Below, in pieces: positions 35,196-45,445 of a stretch of DNA of 64,000 nt. Source of the stretch: an uncultured Lachnospiraceae bacterium. GTDB taxonomy: Bacteria; Bacillota; Clostridia; Lachnospirales; Lachnospiraceae. The stretch's first letter is position 1, and every line of letters starts with the position of its first letter. The translations under genes were made by a program, and so were the position numbers. The stretch lies in contig CANOLA010000001.1 in assembly GCA_947566705.1 (NCBI GenBank), forward strand, positions 1 to 64,000. The letters run 5' to 3'. Under the pieces are notes generated by a model, which saw only the letters and a program-made list of their open reading frames with translations, made no database searches and had not been told where the DNA came from.

Positions 35196-36944
35196 TTATA
35201 AATTAATGAAACGGTCTGCCTCTTCTGTCAGGTTACCTGCAACCTGTCTGTTGTCATTCATTGCATCCGCAATCTCTCCGATATCCTTTACAAGGTCTGA
35301 AGTATTTGCTGCAACGTTGGATGTTCCGTTTGCACTTTCATCAACTGCAGAATTGATACCGTTGATAGAATCGGTAATACTTTCCATCAGCTGTTTTAAG
35401 TTAGAGGACATGTCGTTGAAACGGCTGACAATTTCGTTTACATGAAGAGCATCCTCATTGTACTGTCTTCCGGCATCCACAAATGCCTCGTAATCCGGAA
35501 GAATACTATCATTTATGTACTTGACGATGGAGTCTGAATTATCAATCAGTTCCTTAACCGCCTCGATTACCATGTTGTTAATGCTCTGAATATTGTTTGC
35601 AGCTTCCCGGCTGGAATTTGCAAGCTGGCTGATTTCATCCGCAACGACTGCAAATCCGCGACCCGCCTCTCCTGCACGCGCTGCCTCAATGGAAGCATTC
35701 AGGGAAAGAAGGTTTGTCTGGCTGGAAATACTTAAAATCTCATTTGTCAGGTCATTGACGCGGTCAACGTTTTTACTGCTCTCAATTGCCTGTTTCAGCT
35801 TGCCGATAATTCCGTTTACAACGTCGTTTGTATTCTGCTTGTTCTCAACGGCATTATTTTCAAGGCTTTCCGCACGCTTCTGCATTTCACCTGCATAATC
35901 ATACAGTCCCTGTGACTCTCCTGCCAGATCAATGATATTGTGGTCCACCACCTCAACATTCTCCTTAATTGAGGTCAATGCAGAAGAAATCTCTTCCATG
36001 GATGCAGACAGTTCTTCCATGACAGAAGAAATATTATAGGAATTATCATTTGCCGTCGTTACCTTGTTAGAAACAAGGTTTACAATGGAGCCAAGCTGTC
36101 CGGAACTTGTATTAATCTGTCCCATAATGCCCTGAAGCGTTTGAATAAAGGTGTTGATACCGGAAGCAAGTGTTCCGATTTCATCAGTACAGAAGCACTG
36201 TACGCGCTTTGTCAGGTCACCTGCACCTGCATCAATGCTGGCAATGACATCACGAAGCTGCTTGTTGATATTGATAAGACGCTTGCAGCACCACGTCCAT
36301 GAAACCCATACAACGAATGCAAAAATCAGGGTGCCAACCACCGTCAGTATAATACTCAGACGGACAACGCTGTTGTATACGCCTGTCTGGTGTTCTATTG
36401 CTGTATCCATGTCTTCCTTGTTCATGGTACGCATGGCAGACAGCTCTGCGGTAAGAGCAGTACCTGCTTCTTTCAGATCCACATTTGCCAGAGCTGTTGC
36501 CTCTGCCTTATCAGAATCCGTGCCTTTTCTGCTGTGGTCCAGGATATTATCATAAATAACCAGATAGTTTGCATAATCAGCCTTAAATTTCTGGAAACTT
36601 TCCTTCGCTTCTGCAGAACTGTCCAGTTTTTCAAAATCATCACATAATCCGGAAATATTTTCCTTCAGAGTCGCCTGCTCGTCCTCAAGTGACTTCCTGA
36701 GCTCATCATTATCTGCAATGATGTGGGCAAATGCCACACGCCGAAGCGTCTGGTAATAGGAAGTAATATCTCCCAGCTGCTCAATCTTTACGGCATAATT
36801 ATCCGAAATTTCCTGGCTGGAAGACATAATCCTCGTACTGCTGGCGATGCTTGTCACTCCTAGTACAATCATCAGACACCCCATAATCGCAACCGGTATC
36901 AGAATCTTAAACCGTATGCTCAGGTCCTTCAAAAACTTAACCAT
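35196..36944 (-). CDS. methyl-accepting chemotaxis protein
   Basis: Transmembrane chemoreceptor of 582 residues. TM1 at about 13-35 ([16 protein letters not shown]) is followed by an extracytoplasmic four-helix-bundle type sensor of about 140 residues, then TM2 near 190-212, a HAMP region and a long helical signalling domain. The kinase-contact hairpin [20 protein letters not shown] and [13 protein letters not shown] are the family signature. No chemotaxis or flagellar genes are adjacent except the FlhB/FliK-like relics at the far right. ATG at 36944 follows AGGAGG by eight bases. A sigma-A promoter lies at 37019-37047; no clear sigma-D promoter. Confidence 0.93.
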   Translation of the reverse strand: MVKFLKDLSIRFKILIPVAIMGCLMIVLGVTSIASSTRIMSSSQEISDNYAVKIEQLGDITSYYQTLRRVAFAHIIADNDELRKSLEDEQATLKENISGLCDDFEKLDSSAEAKESFQKFKADYANYLVIYDNILDHSRKGTDSDKAEATALANVDLKEAGTALTAELSAMRTMNKEDMDTAIEHQTGVYNSVVRLSIILTVVGTLIFAFVVWVSWTWCCKRLININKQLRDVIASIDAGAGDLTKRVQCFCTDEIGTLASGINTFIQTLQGIMGQINTSSGQLGSIVNLVSNKVTTANDNSYNISSVMEELSASMEEISSALTSIKENVEVVDHNIIDLAGESQGLYDYAGEMQKRAESLENNAVENKQNTNDVVNGIIGKLKQAIESSKNVDRVNDLTNEILSISSQTNLLSLNASIEAARAGEAGRGFAVVADEISQLANSSREAANNIQSINNMVIEAVKELIDNSDSIVKYINDSILPDYEAFVDAGRQYNEDALHVNEIVSRFNDMSSNLKQLMESITDSINGINSAVDESANGTSNVAANTSDLVKDIGEIADAMNDNRQVAGNLTEEADRFINL

Positions 36945-37018
36945 ATTCTGTTCCTCCTCAATGTTCTTCACCCTTATCATTTTTCGACAATCATACGAAA
37001 ATTGTCTTTAATGATATT

Positions 37019-37047
37019 ATTATATATAACTTTTTCACTTCTGTCTA
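37019..37047 (-). promoter_or_regulatory. promoter of the chemoreceptor gene
   Basis: Minus strand TAGACA (37047-37042), 17-base spacer, TATAAT (37024-37019). Confidence 0.65.
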
Positions 37048-37090
37048 GTATTTTTTAGGCAGAAAGTCCTATTAATCTTTATGACTGGTA

Positions 37091-37540
37091 TCAGGTAAAA
37101 TCCACTGAGTCTAAAATCACGGTAAACGGACCGTCATTGGTAAGCTTTACCTTCATGTCAGCGCCAAAAATCCCGGTCTGGACATTTTTTACCAGTTTTT
37201 TGCAGGATGATGTAATATATTCGTACATTTTCTCTGCATCATCCGGTTTTCCGGCGCGGGTAAAGGAGGGCCGGTTTCCTTTCCGGCAGTCTGCATACAG
37301 TGTAAACTGCGACACGAGAAGCAGGCTTCCGTCCACATCGGAAAGGGAACGGTTTGTTTTTCCGTTTTCATCTTCAAAAATCCGCAGTCCTGTCATTTTT
37401 TTGATTAATCTGTCTGCAGTTTCCGTTGTATCGCTGTCCTCAATTCCAATAAATACCAGAAACCCGCGGCCGATTGCACCGCAACTTTTTCCTTCCACTG
37501 TTACATCCGCGTCTGTGACACGCTGAATTAAAAATCTCAT
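37091..37540 (-). CDS. dtd: D-aminoacyl-tRNA deacylase
   Basis: Homodimeric proofreading enzyme of 149 residues that hydrolyses D-aminoacyl-tRNAs. It begins MRFLIQRVTDADVTVEG, has the active-site SQFTLYAD motif near 77-84 and the second motif NDGPFTV near the C-terminus, where the family consensus is NxGPVT. ATG at 37540 has GAGGGG upstream and gives the normal family length; longer in-frame starts have no ribosome site. The gene stands alone between the gltD terminator and the chemoreceptor promoter. Confidence 0.95.
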   Translation of the reverse strand: MRFLIQRVTDADVTVEGKSCGAIGRGFLVFIGIEDSDTTETADRLIKKMTGLRIFEDENGKTNRSLSDVDGSLLLVSQFTLYADCRKGNRPSFTRAGKPDDAEKMYEYITSSCKKLVKNVQTGIFGADMKVKLTNDGPFTVILDSVDFT

Positions 37541-37625
37541 AACATAACCCCTCTTTTCCATAATAATGTAATATCCTTCGGGATATTGCATATGCAAATT
37601 GTAATATTTAAATTTGATTTTAACA

Positions 37626-37662
37626 TAAAAACCTCCTGTGCACCAGAAAAAGTACACAGGAG
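37626..37662 (-). terminator. intrinsic terminator after gltD
   Basis: CTCCTGTGCAC (37633-37643) pairs with GTACACAGGAG (37652-37662) with one mismatch; GTTTTT follows on the minus strand. Confidence 0.85.
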
Positions 37663-37680
37663 CTATCTGTTCTTTAAATT

Positions 37681-39174
37681 TTACTGTATGGAGAGATAAG
37701 AGTATCCCATCAGGCTCTCGTCCACTTCACGCGCCGCCTCACGTCCTTCGCGGATTGCCCATACCACAAGGGACTGGCCCCTCCTCATATCCCCGGCGGT
37801 AAATACGTTCTTTACACTGGTTGCATAGGAATCCTCTGCAGTGCTTACGTTGGTCCGCTGGTTTAATTCCACGCCGAATGCTTTTGCAATGTAATCCTCT
37901 GTTCCTAAAAATCCGGCGGCAATCAGTACAAGTTCTGCCGGAATTTTTTTCTCGGAACCAGCCACTTCCGCCATAGTTACCCGTCCGGTCTTTTCATCCT
38001 TTTTGCTCTCAAGACTGACGATGGTAATACCGTTTAATTTACCGTTTTTATCTTTATGGAACTCTTTTACGGTTGTCTGGTAAATACGCGGGTCGTGTCC
38101 GAAACATGAAATTGCTTCTTCCTGACCGTAATCAGTCTTTAAAACTTTCGGCCACTGGGGCCACGGGTTGTCAGCCGCACGTTCCGCCGGGGGACACGGC
38201 ATCATCTCAAGCTGGGTAACGGATTTTGCCCCCTGCCTGATGGCAGTGCCCACACAGTCGTTTCCGGTGTCACCGCCGCCTATGATAACCACATTTTTTC
38301 CTTTTGCGGAAATATATTTATTATCCTTTAAGCCGGAATCCAGAAGGCTTTTTGTGGTGCGGGACAGATAATCCACCGCAAAATATATTCCTTCAGCGTC
38401 CCTTCCTGCCGCCTTTATGTCCCTCGGATTTTTTGCCCCGCAGCAGAGGATGATGCGGTCATACTGCTTTAACAGTTCCGCCGCTTTTATATCCTTTCCC
38501 ACATTGCATCCTGTAACGAATTTCACGCCTTCGGCTTTCATCACGTCAACCTTGCGGTCAATCACATGCTTTTCGAGTTTCATGTTCGGGATTCCGTACA
38601 TCAGAAGTCCTCCCACACGGTCGTCCCTCTCATATACCGTTACCTCATGCCCTCTCTGGTTCAGCTGGTCGGCTGCCGCAAGACCGGAAGGACCGCTTCC
38701 GATAACAGCTACTTTTTTCCCGGTCCTCACTTTTGGCACATTCGGGCCTGCATATCCCATTTCATATGCAGTTTCTATCACCCCGTGTTCATTGTCACGG
38801 ACAGAAACCGGACTGTCCCAGTGTCCGCAGGTACATGCCTTTTCGCACAGCGCCGGACAGACACGGGAGGTAAATTCCGGAAAATTATTTGTTTTGTGCA
38901 GCCTGCTGTATGCCTGTTTCCAGTTTCCGGAATACACCAGGTCATTCCATTCCGGGATCAGGTTGTGCAGCGGACACCCGGAAGTCATTCCGGCAATCGT
39001 CGCCCCGGACTGGCAGAACGGAACCCCGCAGTCCATGCAGCGTGCACCCTGCTCTCTCTGCTTTTCCCTGGAAAGGAAGATATGGAACTCATTATAATCT
39101 TTAATGCGTTCCTTTGGTGCTTTGGATTCTGCCTCACACCGTTCGTAATCTAAAAATCCTGTTGGCTTTCCCAT
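37681..39174 (-). CDS. gltD: glutamate synthase, small subunit
   Basis: NADPH-dependent GOGAT beta subunit of 497 residues that passes electrons to the large subunit. The N-terminal region has the Cys sets for two [4Fe-4S] clusters ([26 protein letters not shown]). The FAD-binding motif is [15 protein letters not shown] near residue 150 and the NADPH site [15 protein letters not shown] near 292. The C-terminal [16 protein letters not shown] closes the FAD fold. It follows gltB by 17 bases; together they make glutamate from glutamine and 2-oxoglutarate. Confidence 0.96.
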   Translation of the reverse strand: MGKPTGFLDYERCEAESKAPKERIKDYNEFHIFLSREKQREQGARCMDCGVPFCQSGATIAGMTSGCPLHNLIPEWNDLVYSGNWKQAYSRLHKTNNFPEFTSRVCPALCEKACTCGHWDSPVSVRDNEHGVIETAYEMGYAGPNVPKVRTGKKVAVIGSGPSGLAAADQLNQRGHEVTVYERDDRVGGLLMYGIPNMKLEKHVIDRKVDVMKAEGVKFVTGCNVGKDIKAAELLKQYDRIILCCGAKNPRDIKAAGRDAEGIYFAVDYLSRTTKSLLDSGLKDNKYISAKGKNVVIIGGGDTGNDCVGTAIRQGAKSVTQLEMMPCPPAERAADNPWPQWPKVLKTDYGQEEAISCFGHDPRIYQTTVKEFHKDKNGKLNGITIVSLESKKDEKTGRVTMAEVAGSEKKIPAELVLIAAGFLGTEDYIAKAFGVELNQRTNVSTAEDSYATSVKNVFTAGDMRRGQSLVVWAIREGREAAREVDESLMGYSYLSIQ

Positions 39175-39191
39175 TTTAAACCTTCTCCTTC

Positions 39192-42100
39192 CTATGCCCT
39201 CGTACTGGCGTAAAATGCCTCAATCTGTGCCTGCTCTGCATTTAATCCCTTTTCTTCCATCTGTACGATAGCCATCTGCATACGGTTGTAATCATACGGA
39301 ATTACTTTTTTAAACTTCGGCAGATACTCGCTGAAGTTATCCAGTACCTCTTTTCCCTTCTCAGAATTTGTAAGGGTCACGTGTTCCTTAATCATTTCTT
39401 TAAGCTCCAGAACATCGTATTTATTCGTAACTTCCTCTGTGAACACCATGGACTTGTTGGTACGCATGTATAAATCGCTGTCCTCATCCAGAACATATGC
39501 AATACCACCGCTCATTCCTGCGGCAAAGTTCTTTCCGGTTTTGCCAAGGACTACGACACGTCCGCCTGTCATATATTCACATCCATGGTCACCCACGCCC
39601 TCGACAACTGCGGTTGCGCCGGAGTTGCGGACACAGAAGCGTTCTCCTGCCACACCGTTAATAAATGCCTTTCCGCTTGTCGCCCCGTAAAGCGCCACGT
39701 TTCCGATAATAATGTTTTCATCCTTCCTGTATTTAACGCCTGCTGGCGGATATACAACCAACTTGCCGCCGGAAAGTCCTTTTCCAAAGTAATCGTTGGA
39801 ATCCCCGACCAGTTCAAGGGTCAGTCCCTTCGGGATAAATGCCCCGAAACTCTGCCCGCCCGCGCCGTTGCATTTTACAAGGAACGTGTCGTCGGCAAGG
39901 GTATCATCATATGCCCTTGTAATCTCGGAGCCGAAAATGGTTCCAAGGGAACGGTTGATATTGGTCACTTCGGTATCAATCATACGTTTCTGTTTCTTAT
40001 CCAGTGCAGGTTTTAACTGCTTGAAAAGCACATTGATATCCTTTGTTTTATCAAGTTCAAAATCGTATACCTGTTTTGGATCAAAGGTGACTTTCTGCCT
40101 GCTGCCCGCAAACGGATTATGCAGGATATTGCTTAAATCCAGTCTGTTTTCACGCTCGGAAAGATCCTCACGTACTTTTAACAGGTCGCTTCGTCCCACA
40201 AGTTCGTCCACACTGCGGCATCCAAGCTTTGCCATGTATTCACGAAGTTCTTCTGCAATAAAACGCATGAAGTTTTCTACATATTCCGGCTTTCCTGCAA
40301 AACGCTTCCGAAGCTGCGGATTCTGTGTGGCAATACCTGCCGGACAGGTATCCAGGTTACATACACGCATCATAACGCATCCCATGGTAACCAGCGGTGC
40401 TGTGGCAAAACCAAATTCCTCTGCGCCAAGACATGCAGCAATAGCAACATCCTTTCCGCTCATCAGCTTGCCGTCCGTTTCAATCCTTACTTTATTTCTA
40501 AGTCCGTTCATAATCAGTGTCTGGTGCGTCTCAGCAAGTCCAAGCTCCCATGGAAGTCCTGCATTATGAATGGAACTGCTCGGCGCTGCTCCCGTACCGC
40601 CGTCATATCCGGAAATCAGTACTACCTGCGCTCCGGCTTTGGCAACTCCGGCAGCGATGGTTCCGACTCCCGCTTCCGATACCAGCTTTACAGAGATTCT
40701 GGCATCCCTGTTGGCGTTTTTCAAATCAAAGATCAGCTGCTCTAAATCCTCGATGGAATAAATATCATGGTGCGGCGGCGGTGAAATCAGTGATACCCCC
40801 GGTGTGGAAAGCCTTGTCTTTGCAATCCACGGATATACTTTCTTTCCCGGCAGATGTCCGCCCTCTCCCGGCTTTGCGCCCTGCGCCATCTTAATCTGGA
40901 TTTCCTGCGCGCTCGTTAAATAACGGCTCGTCACACCAAAACGTCCGCTCGCCACCTGCTTGATGGCAGAACAGCGGTTTAATCCGTCTTTTCCAATGGT
41001 CAGGCGGTCCTTATCCTCACCGCCCTCTCCGGTATTGGACTTTCCATGCAGGTTGTTCATGGCAATTGCAAGCGTTTCGTGCGCCTCCTTGGATATAGAA
41101 CCATAGGACATCGCACCGGTCTTAAACCTTGTCACGATAGAATCCACGCTCTCAACCTCATCAATGCCCACGCCTTTTTTCGGGTAATTAAAATCCATCA
41201 GCCCGCGGATATTTGTGTGTTTCTGTTCTTCGTCCACCAGCCTCGTGTACTGTTTAAACAAATCATAATCCCCGCGCATGGACGACTGCTGCAACAAATG
41301 GATAGTTGCCGGATTGTAAAGGTGTGCATCCGCGCCGCTTCGCATCTTATGGCGGCCCTTGCTGTCAAGGGTAACATCTGTTTCCAGTCCCAGCGGATCG
41401 TAGGCAGAGGAATGAAGCTGGTTTACATCATCTTCGATATCCTTGATTCCGATACCGCCAATCCGGCTGACAGTATTGGTAAAATATTTGTCAATTACTT
41501 CATTATTAATGCCAAGCGCTTCAAATATTTTGGAACCCTGGTAGGACTGGATGGTGGAAATTCCCATCTTTGCCGCAATTTTTACGATACCGCCAATAAC
41601 CGCCTGGTTGTAATCATCAATCGCCGCATAGTAATCCTTATCCAGCATGTGCTCGTCTACCAGCTGCTTTACCGTATCCTGCGCCAGGTACGGATTGATT
41701 GCCGTCGCACCGAAACCAAGCAACGTTGCAAAATGATGTACCTCGCGCGGCTCGCCGGATTCCAGAATCAGGGAAAGGGAGGTACGCTTTTTGGTTTTTA
41801 CAAGATACTGCTGCAGGGCCGATACCGCAAGCAGTGAAGGGATTGCCACATGGTTGTCATCCACTCCGCGGTCTGAAAGAATCAGAATGTTTGCACCGTC
41901 ACGCAGTGCCCTGTCCGCCTCAATATACATACGGTCAATCGCCTTTTCCAGACTCGTATTTTTGTAATATATAATGGATATTGTTTCAATCTTAAAGCCT
42001 TCCACCTTCATGCTGCGGATTTTCATTAAATCCGTGTTCGTCAGAATCGGGTTATTAATGCGAAGTACCTTGCAGTTTTCCGGCTTTTCCTCCAGCAGGT

Positions 42101-43724
42101 TTCCCGCTGAGCCGATATAAACCGTCGTGGATGTCACAATCTCCTCGCGGATGGAATCAATCGGCGGGTTTGTTACCTGTGCAAAACGCTGCTTAAAGTA
42201 ATTAAACAGTGGTTCGCGGTTTCCGGACAATGCGGCAAGCGGCGTATCCGTACCCATTGCGGCTGTTCCCTCCACACCGTTTTTTGCCATCGGCAGAATG
42301 GAATCCTTTAAGGATTCATAGGTATATCCAAACGCGCGCTGCATTCTCTGCCGCTCTTCGTCTGTATATTCCGGCACACGTTCATTCGGTATTTTAAGAT
42401 TGCGCAGCATAACGATATTCCGGTCAAGCCACTCACCGTACGGACGTTTTCCTGCATATTTTTCTTTTAATTCGTCATCGTCAATCACCCGTCCCTGAAC
42501 AGTATCCACCAGAAGCATTTTGCCCGGGCGCAGACGGTCCTTGGCAACAATCTTCGTCGGGTCGATATCAAGCACACCGACCTCTGAGGAAAGAACCAGG
42601 TAATCATCATCCGTGATATAGTAACGGGATGGCCTGAGACCATTTCGGTCCAGCACCGCACCCATAATGTCACCGTCGGAAAACAGAATCGAAGCCGGTC
42701 CGTCCCACGGCTCCATCATTGTCGCATAATACTGGTAAAAATCCTTTTTCTTCTGGGACATGATTGCGTTATTTGCCCACGGCTCCGGAATCATGATCAT
42801 GACGGCAAGCGGAAGCTCCATACCAGACATAACGAGAAACTCCAGCGTATTGTCAAGCATTGCGGAATCAGAGCCTTCGGTATTAATGACCGGAAGCACC
42901 TTCTGGAATTCTCCCCTTAACTCGCCGGACGCCATGGTTTCCTCGCGGGCAAGCATCTTGTCCGCGTTTCCAAGAATCGTGTTAATCTCTCCGTTATGTA
43001 CGATAAAGCGGTTTGGATGCGCACGCTCCCAGCTCGGATTTGTATTGGTGGAAAATCTGGAATGAACAGTTGCAATTGCGGATTCATAGTCCTCATCCTG
43101 CAAATCCAGGAAAAACTGGCGGAGCTGTTCTACCAGAAACATTCCCTTGTAAACGATGGTCCTGCTGGAAAGGGAAACCACATAGCTGTCGTCATTGGAC
43201 TGTTCAAATACACGCCGTACCACATACAGCTTGCGGTCGAAATCCAGTCCCTTTTCCACTTCCTCCGGTCTTTTGATAAATGCCTGCATAATCCGCGGCA
43301 TACAGTCCCTTGCTTTACTGGAAAGACTCTCCGGTACAGTCGGTACTTCCCTCCATCCCAGAAAGTCCATGCCCTCTTTCTGGACAATGACCTCAAACAT
43401 CTTTTTCGCCTGGTTGAGTTTCAACTCATCCTGCGGAAAGAAAAACATTCCAATTCCGTAATCCCGCTCCTCCCCAAGCTCAATTCCCAGCGGTTTTACA
43501 GCCTTCTTAAAAAACTTATGGGAAATCTGGAATAAAATTCCCACGCCGTCGCCCGTCTTGCCGTCTGCGTCCTTTCCTGCCCTGTGCTTTAAATTCTCAA
43601 CAATCTTAAGCGCATTCTCAACCGTCTGGTGTGTTTTGATTCCTTTGATATTTACAACTGCACCAATTCCGCAGTTATCATGCTCAAATCTTGGATCATA
43701 TAGCCCTTTTGCCTGTGCTTTCAT
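39192..43724 (-). CDS. gltB: glutamate synthase, large subunit
   Basis: GOGAT alpha subunit of 1510 residues. The class II glutamine amidotransferase domain starts at the processed Cys in DNCGIGAVVNIKG (Cys18 before cleavage of the propeptide). It is followed by the central domain, the FMN-binding synthase barrel with SGYDGGTGAAPSSS and GGHLPGKK, the [3Fe-4S] Cys set in CVMMRVCNLDTCPAGIATQ, and the C-terminal GXGXG helix domain. It releases ammonia from glutamine and tunnels it to 2-oxoglutarate. First gene of the gltBD operon, with promoter and a palindromic site upstream. Confidence 0.97.
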   Translation of the reverse strand: MKAQAKGLYDPRFEHDNCGIGAVVNIKGIKTHQTVENALKIVENLKHRAGKDADGKTGDGVGILFQISHKFFKKAVKPLGIELGEERDYGIGMFFFPQDELKLNQAKKMFEVIVQKEGMDFLGWREVPTVPESLSSKARDCMPRIMQAFIKRPEEVEKGLDFDRKLYVVRRVFEQSNDDSYVVSLSSRTIVYKGMFLVEQLRQFFLDLQDEDYESAIATVHSRFSTNTNPSWERAHPNRFIVHNGEINTILGNADKMLAREETMASGELRGEFQKVLPVINTEGSDSAMLDNTLEFLVMSGMELPLAVMIMIPEPWANNAIMSQKKKDFYQYYATMMEPWDGPASILFSDGDIMGAVLDRNGLRPSRYYITDDDYLVLSSEVGVLDIDPTKIVAKDRLRPGKMLLVDTVQGRVIDDDELKEKYAGKRPYGEWLDRNIVMLRNLKIPNERVPEYTDEERQRMQRAFGYTYESLKDSILPMAKNGVEGTAAMGTDTPLAALSGNREPLFNYFKQRFAQVTNPPIDSIREEIVTSTTVYIGSAGNLLEEKPENCKVLRINNPILTNTDLMKIRSMKVEGFKIETISIIYYKNTSLEKAIDRMYIEADRALRDGANILILSDRGVDDNHVAIPSLLAVSALQQYLVKTKKRTSLSLILESGEPREVHHFATLLGFGATAINPYLAQDTVKQLVDEHMLDKDYYAAIDDYNQAVIGGIVKIAAKMGISTIQSYQGSKIFEALGINNEVIDKYFTNTVSRIGGIGIKDIEDDVNQLHSSAYDPLGLETDVTLDSKGRHKMRSGADAHLYNPATIHLLQQSSMRGDYDLFKQYTRLVDEEQKHTNIRGLMDFNYPKKGVGIDEVESVDSIVTRFKTGAMSYGSISKEAHETLAIAMNNLHGKSNTGEGGEDKDRLTIGKDGLNRCSAIKQVASGRFGVTSRYLTSAQEIQIKMAQGAKPGEGGHLPGKKVYPWIAKTRLSTPGVSLISPPPHHDIYSIEDLEQLIFDLKNANRDARISVKLVSEAGVGTIAAGVAKAGAQVVLISGYDGGTGAAPSSSIHNAGLPWELGLAETHQTLIMNGLRNKVRIETDGKLMSGKDVAIAACLGAEEFGFATAPLVTMGCVMMRVCNLDTCPAGIATQNPQLRKRFAGKPEYVENFMRFIAEELREYMAKLGCRSVDELVGRSDLLKVREDLSERENRLDLSNILHNPFAGSRQKVTFDPKQVYDFELDKTKDINVLFKQLKPALDKKQKRMIDTEVTNINRSLGTIFGSEITRAYDDTLADDTFLVKCNGAGGQSFGAFIPKGLTLELVGDSNDYFGKGLSGGKLVVYPPAGVKYRKDENIIIGNVALYGATSGKAFINGVAGERFCVRNSGATAVVEGVGDHGCEYMTGGRVVVLGKTGKNFAAGMSGGIAYVLDEDSDLYMRTNKSMVFTEEVTNKYDVLELKEMIKEHVTLTNSEKGKEVLDNFSEYLPKFKKVIPYDYNRMQMAIVQMEEKGLNAEQAQIEAFYASTRA

Positions 43725-43770
43725 CTGTTACTCCTTCCTCTGAACATCAGCTCATCTCTAACTGTTATTT

Positions 43771-43800
43771 ATTTTACTACTATGCATACGCACTTGTAAA
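43771..43800 (-). promoter_or_regulatory. gltBD promoter
   Basis: Minus strand TTTACA (43800-43795), 18-base spacer, TAAAAT (43776-43771). Confidence 0.55.
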
Positions 43801-43818
43801 CCACTTTTTTCTTAAAAT

Positions 43819-43835
43819 TGTCTGATAATCTGACA
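43819..43835. promoter_or_regulatory. imperfect palindrome upstream of the gltBD promoter
   Basis: TGTCTGATAATCTGACA is a 17-base near-palindrome with one mismatched pair, centred about 30 bases upstream of the -35 box. The position suits an activator such as a LysR-type (GltC-like) protein; the regulator gene is not in the window. Confidence 0.4.
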
Positions 43836-43907
43836 TTAACTAAATTATTAAAATTAAAGCAGATAACTTCACATTATTTTCTGATGTATATAAGATTTTA
43901 CACACAA

Positions 43908-43955
43908 TAAAAGGCATTATTCATGAAAACTTTTTTCATAAATAATGCCTTTTTT
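43908..43955 (-). terminator. intrinsic terminator after the CPBP gene
   Basis: Long stem AAAAGGCATTATTCATGAAAA with its near-complement ending at about 43955 (GGCATTATT/AATAATGCC perfect core); TTTTATT follows on the minus strand. Confidence 0.8.
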
Positions 43956-43984
43956 ATTTTATAAAATTGAATTTTCTTTGTTTT

Positions 43985-44776
43985 TCACACAATTTTTCTG
44001 GTATTTTTCAGGTAAAAAACATATAGAAAAAGCAGAATCAGTCCCACGGCAAGCAGTACGACTGACACGCTCCAGGAAAATACATTCCCTGTTACTGTCT
44101 GCGCAAGCAGCCCCGTTTCCGTCCGCAGGACGGCAAGGGCATTGACTGCCATATGTCCTGCAACCGCTGCATACATATTTCCGGCACACTCCATAAGAAC
44201 CGCAAGCAGTATTCCGATAAGCAGTGCATAGATAAACTGCACGATATTAAAGTGTATCACTGCAAAAATAAGCGCAGACAATACTGCCGCCGTGTAACGC
44301 GCCATCATGTTTTTTAAACGGGTAAATATAATTCCCCGAAATACCAGCTCCTCCAGAACCGGTGTAAATACTGCGGAGGAAACCAGCTCAAATGCCAGTG
44401 TACTTCCATAAAAGCCTTCATTTGCCTCTTGATAGCCTTCTGACATCTCTACCAAAGGTGTCATGGAAATCATATTGTTTAACGCCGTCCCGATACATAC
44501 GGTGATAACCACTGCCGCGAGCACATGAAACAGTTTCTCCTTTATCAGGGAGGGCTTTTCCTTTTTCTTTCCGGAAAGCGCCGCATCCTGCCTGTAAAAC
44601 GGCAGCATAAAAAAAACCGTAATAATACTTGAAACCATCTGGCACTGGACATAGTGTTCCTTCCCTGTCCCGAATATCCACTGTAATACTGTCATTACAC
44701 ATAACATCACCGCATAATAAAACAAAAACGGATACAGGATGTACCAGATTTTTACTGGTAATCTCTCTTCTTTCAT
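43985..44776 (-). CDS. CPBP family intramembrane metalloprotease
   Basis: Polytopic protein of 263 residues with about eight hydrophobic segments, of the CAAX protease/bacteriocin-processing (Abi) family. The catalytic motifs are EELVFRG (EExxxR) near 142, FAVIHFN (FxxxH) near 173 and HMAVNAL near 208. In bacteria these proteins process small peptides or give self-immunity; no peptide gene is nearby. The start overlaps the end of the HAD gene by four bases (ATGA), placing it at the end of the folT-folC-HAD operon. Confidence 0.9.
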   Translation of the reverse strand: MKEERLPVKIWYILYPFLFYYAVMLCVMTVLQWIFGTGKEHYVQCQMVSSIITVFFMLPFYRQDAALSGKKKEKPSLIKEKLFHVLAAVVITVCIGTALNNMISMTPLVEMSEGYQEANEGFYGSTLAFELVSSAVFTPVLEELVFRGIIFTRLKNMMARYTAAVLSALIFAVIHFNIVQFIYALLIGILLAVLMECAGNMYAAVAGHMAVNALAVLRTETGLLAQTVTGNVFSWSVSVVLLAVGLILLFLYVFYLKNTRKIV

Positions 44777-45423
44777 AACATTTGCCCTAAAACATCCGGA
44801 AGCTCATCCATACTGTGGCAAATGGCATCCGCACCGGCTTCTTTCATTTCTTCCAGGTCCCCGAACCCGTATGTAACGACAACGCAGGGAATTCCTACCT
44901 CTTTAGCGCCTTTTACATCAAAGACGGTATCCCCGACCAGGCACATGGATTCCTTTTCAATCCGTTTCCAGCGGCCAAACACCTCCTGCAGCACCTGTTC
45001 CTTGGTAGAGCGTTTTCCATCAAAGGTGGCTCCCACAACCTCATCAAACAGATCCAGAATCCCGAAATGTCCGAGAATCTTTTTACAGAAGACCTCCGGC
45101 TTGGAGCTTGCCAGACCGATCAGGTATCCCTGCCCTTTTAAGGTACGGATACAGTGTGCTGCCCTCGGATAAAGACTGCACTCATAAATGCCGGTTTCAT
45201 TATAGCGTTCACGGTATTTTTTTACCGCAAGCTCCGCCTGCTCTTCGGAAAACTGGTACTGTTTCTGAAAGCTGTCAAAAAGAGGCGGGCCGATAAATGA
45301 ATACAGTTTTGTCACGTCAGTTTCTTCAATTCCCAAATGCTTCAGTGCATACTGTACAGATTTTGTGATTCCCATGGACGAATCAATCAGCGTTCCGTCC
45401 AGATCAAATAAAACTGCCCTCAT
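44773..45423 (-). CDS. HAD family hydrolase, phosphoglycolate-phosphatase-like
   Basis: Phosphatase of 216 residues with the small C1 helical cap. Motif I is LFDLDGTLIDSS, motif II lies in IGLASSKPE, and motif III/IV is CLVGDTVFDVKGAKEVG. It resembles Gph/PpaX-type enzymes; the substrate is not known. GGAGTAAACC precedes ATG. It lies 22 bases after folC and overlaps the CPBP gene by four bases, so it is read as part of the folate operon. Confidence 0.88.
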   Translation of the reverse strand: MRAVLFDLDGTLIDSSMGITKSVQYALKHLGIEETDVTKLYSFIGPPLFDSFQKQYQFSEEQAELAVKKYRERYNETGIYECSLYPRAAHCIRTLKGQGYLIGLASSKPEVFCKKILGHFGILDLFDEVVGATFDGKRSTKEQVLQEVFGRWKRIEKESMCLVGDTVFDVKGAKEVGIPCVVVTYGFGDLEEMKEAGADAICHSMDELPDVLGQML

Positions 45424-45445
45424 GGTTTACTCCTTCATGTAATCG

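Noticed and set aside
36960..37020. Possible sigma-D (flagellar) promoter TAAA...GTCGAAAA before the chemoreceptor gene
   Set aside because: Spacing is 18 instead of 15 bases and the -10 has mismatches; a better sigma-A promoter lies at 37019-37047.
39400..43560. Many long plus-strand frames opposite gltB
   Set aside because: They lack ribosome sites and family features and mirror the codon pattern of gltB; they are antisense openness in a long gene.
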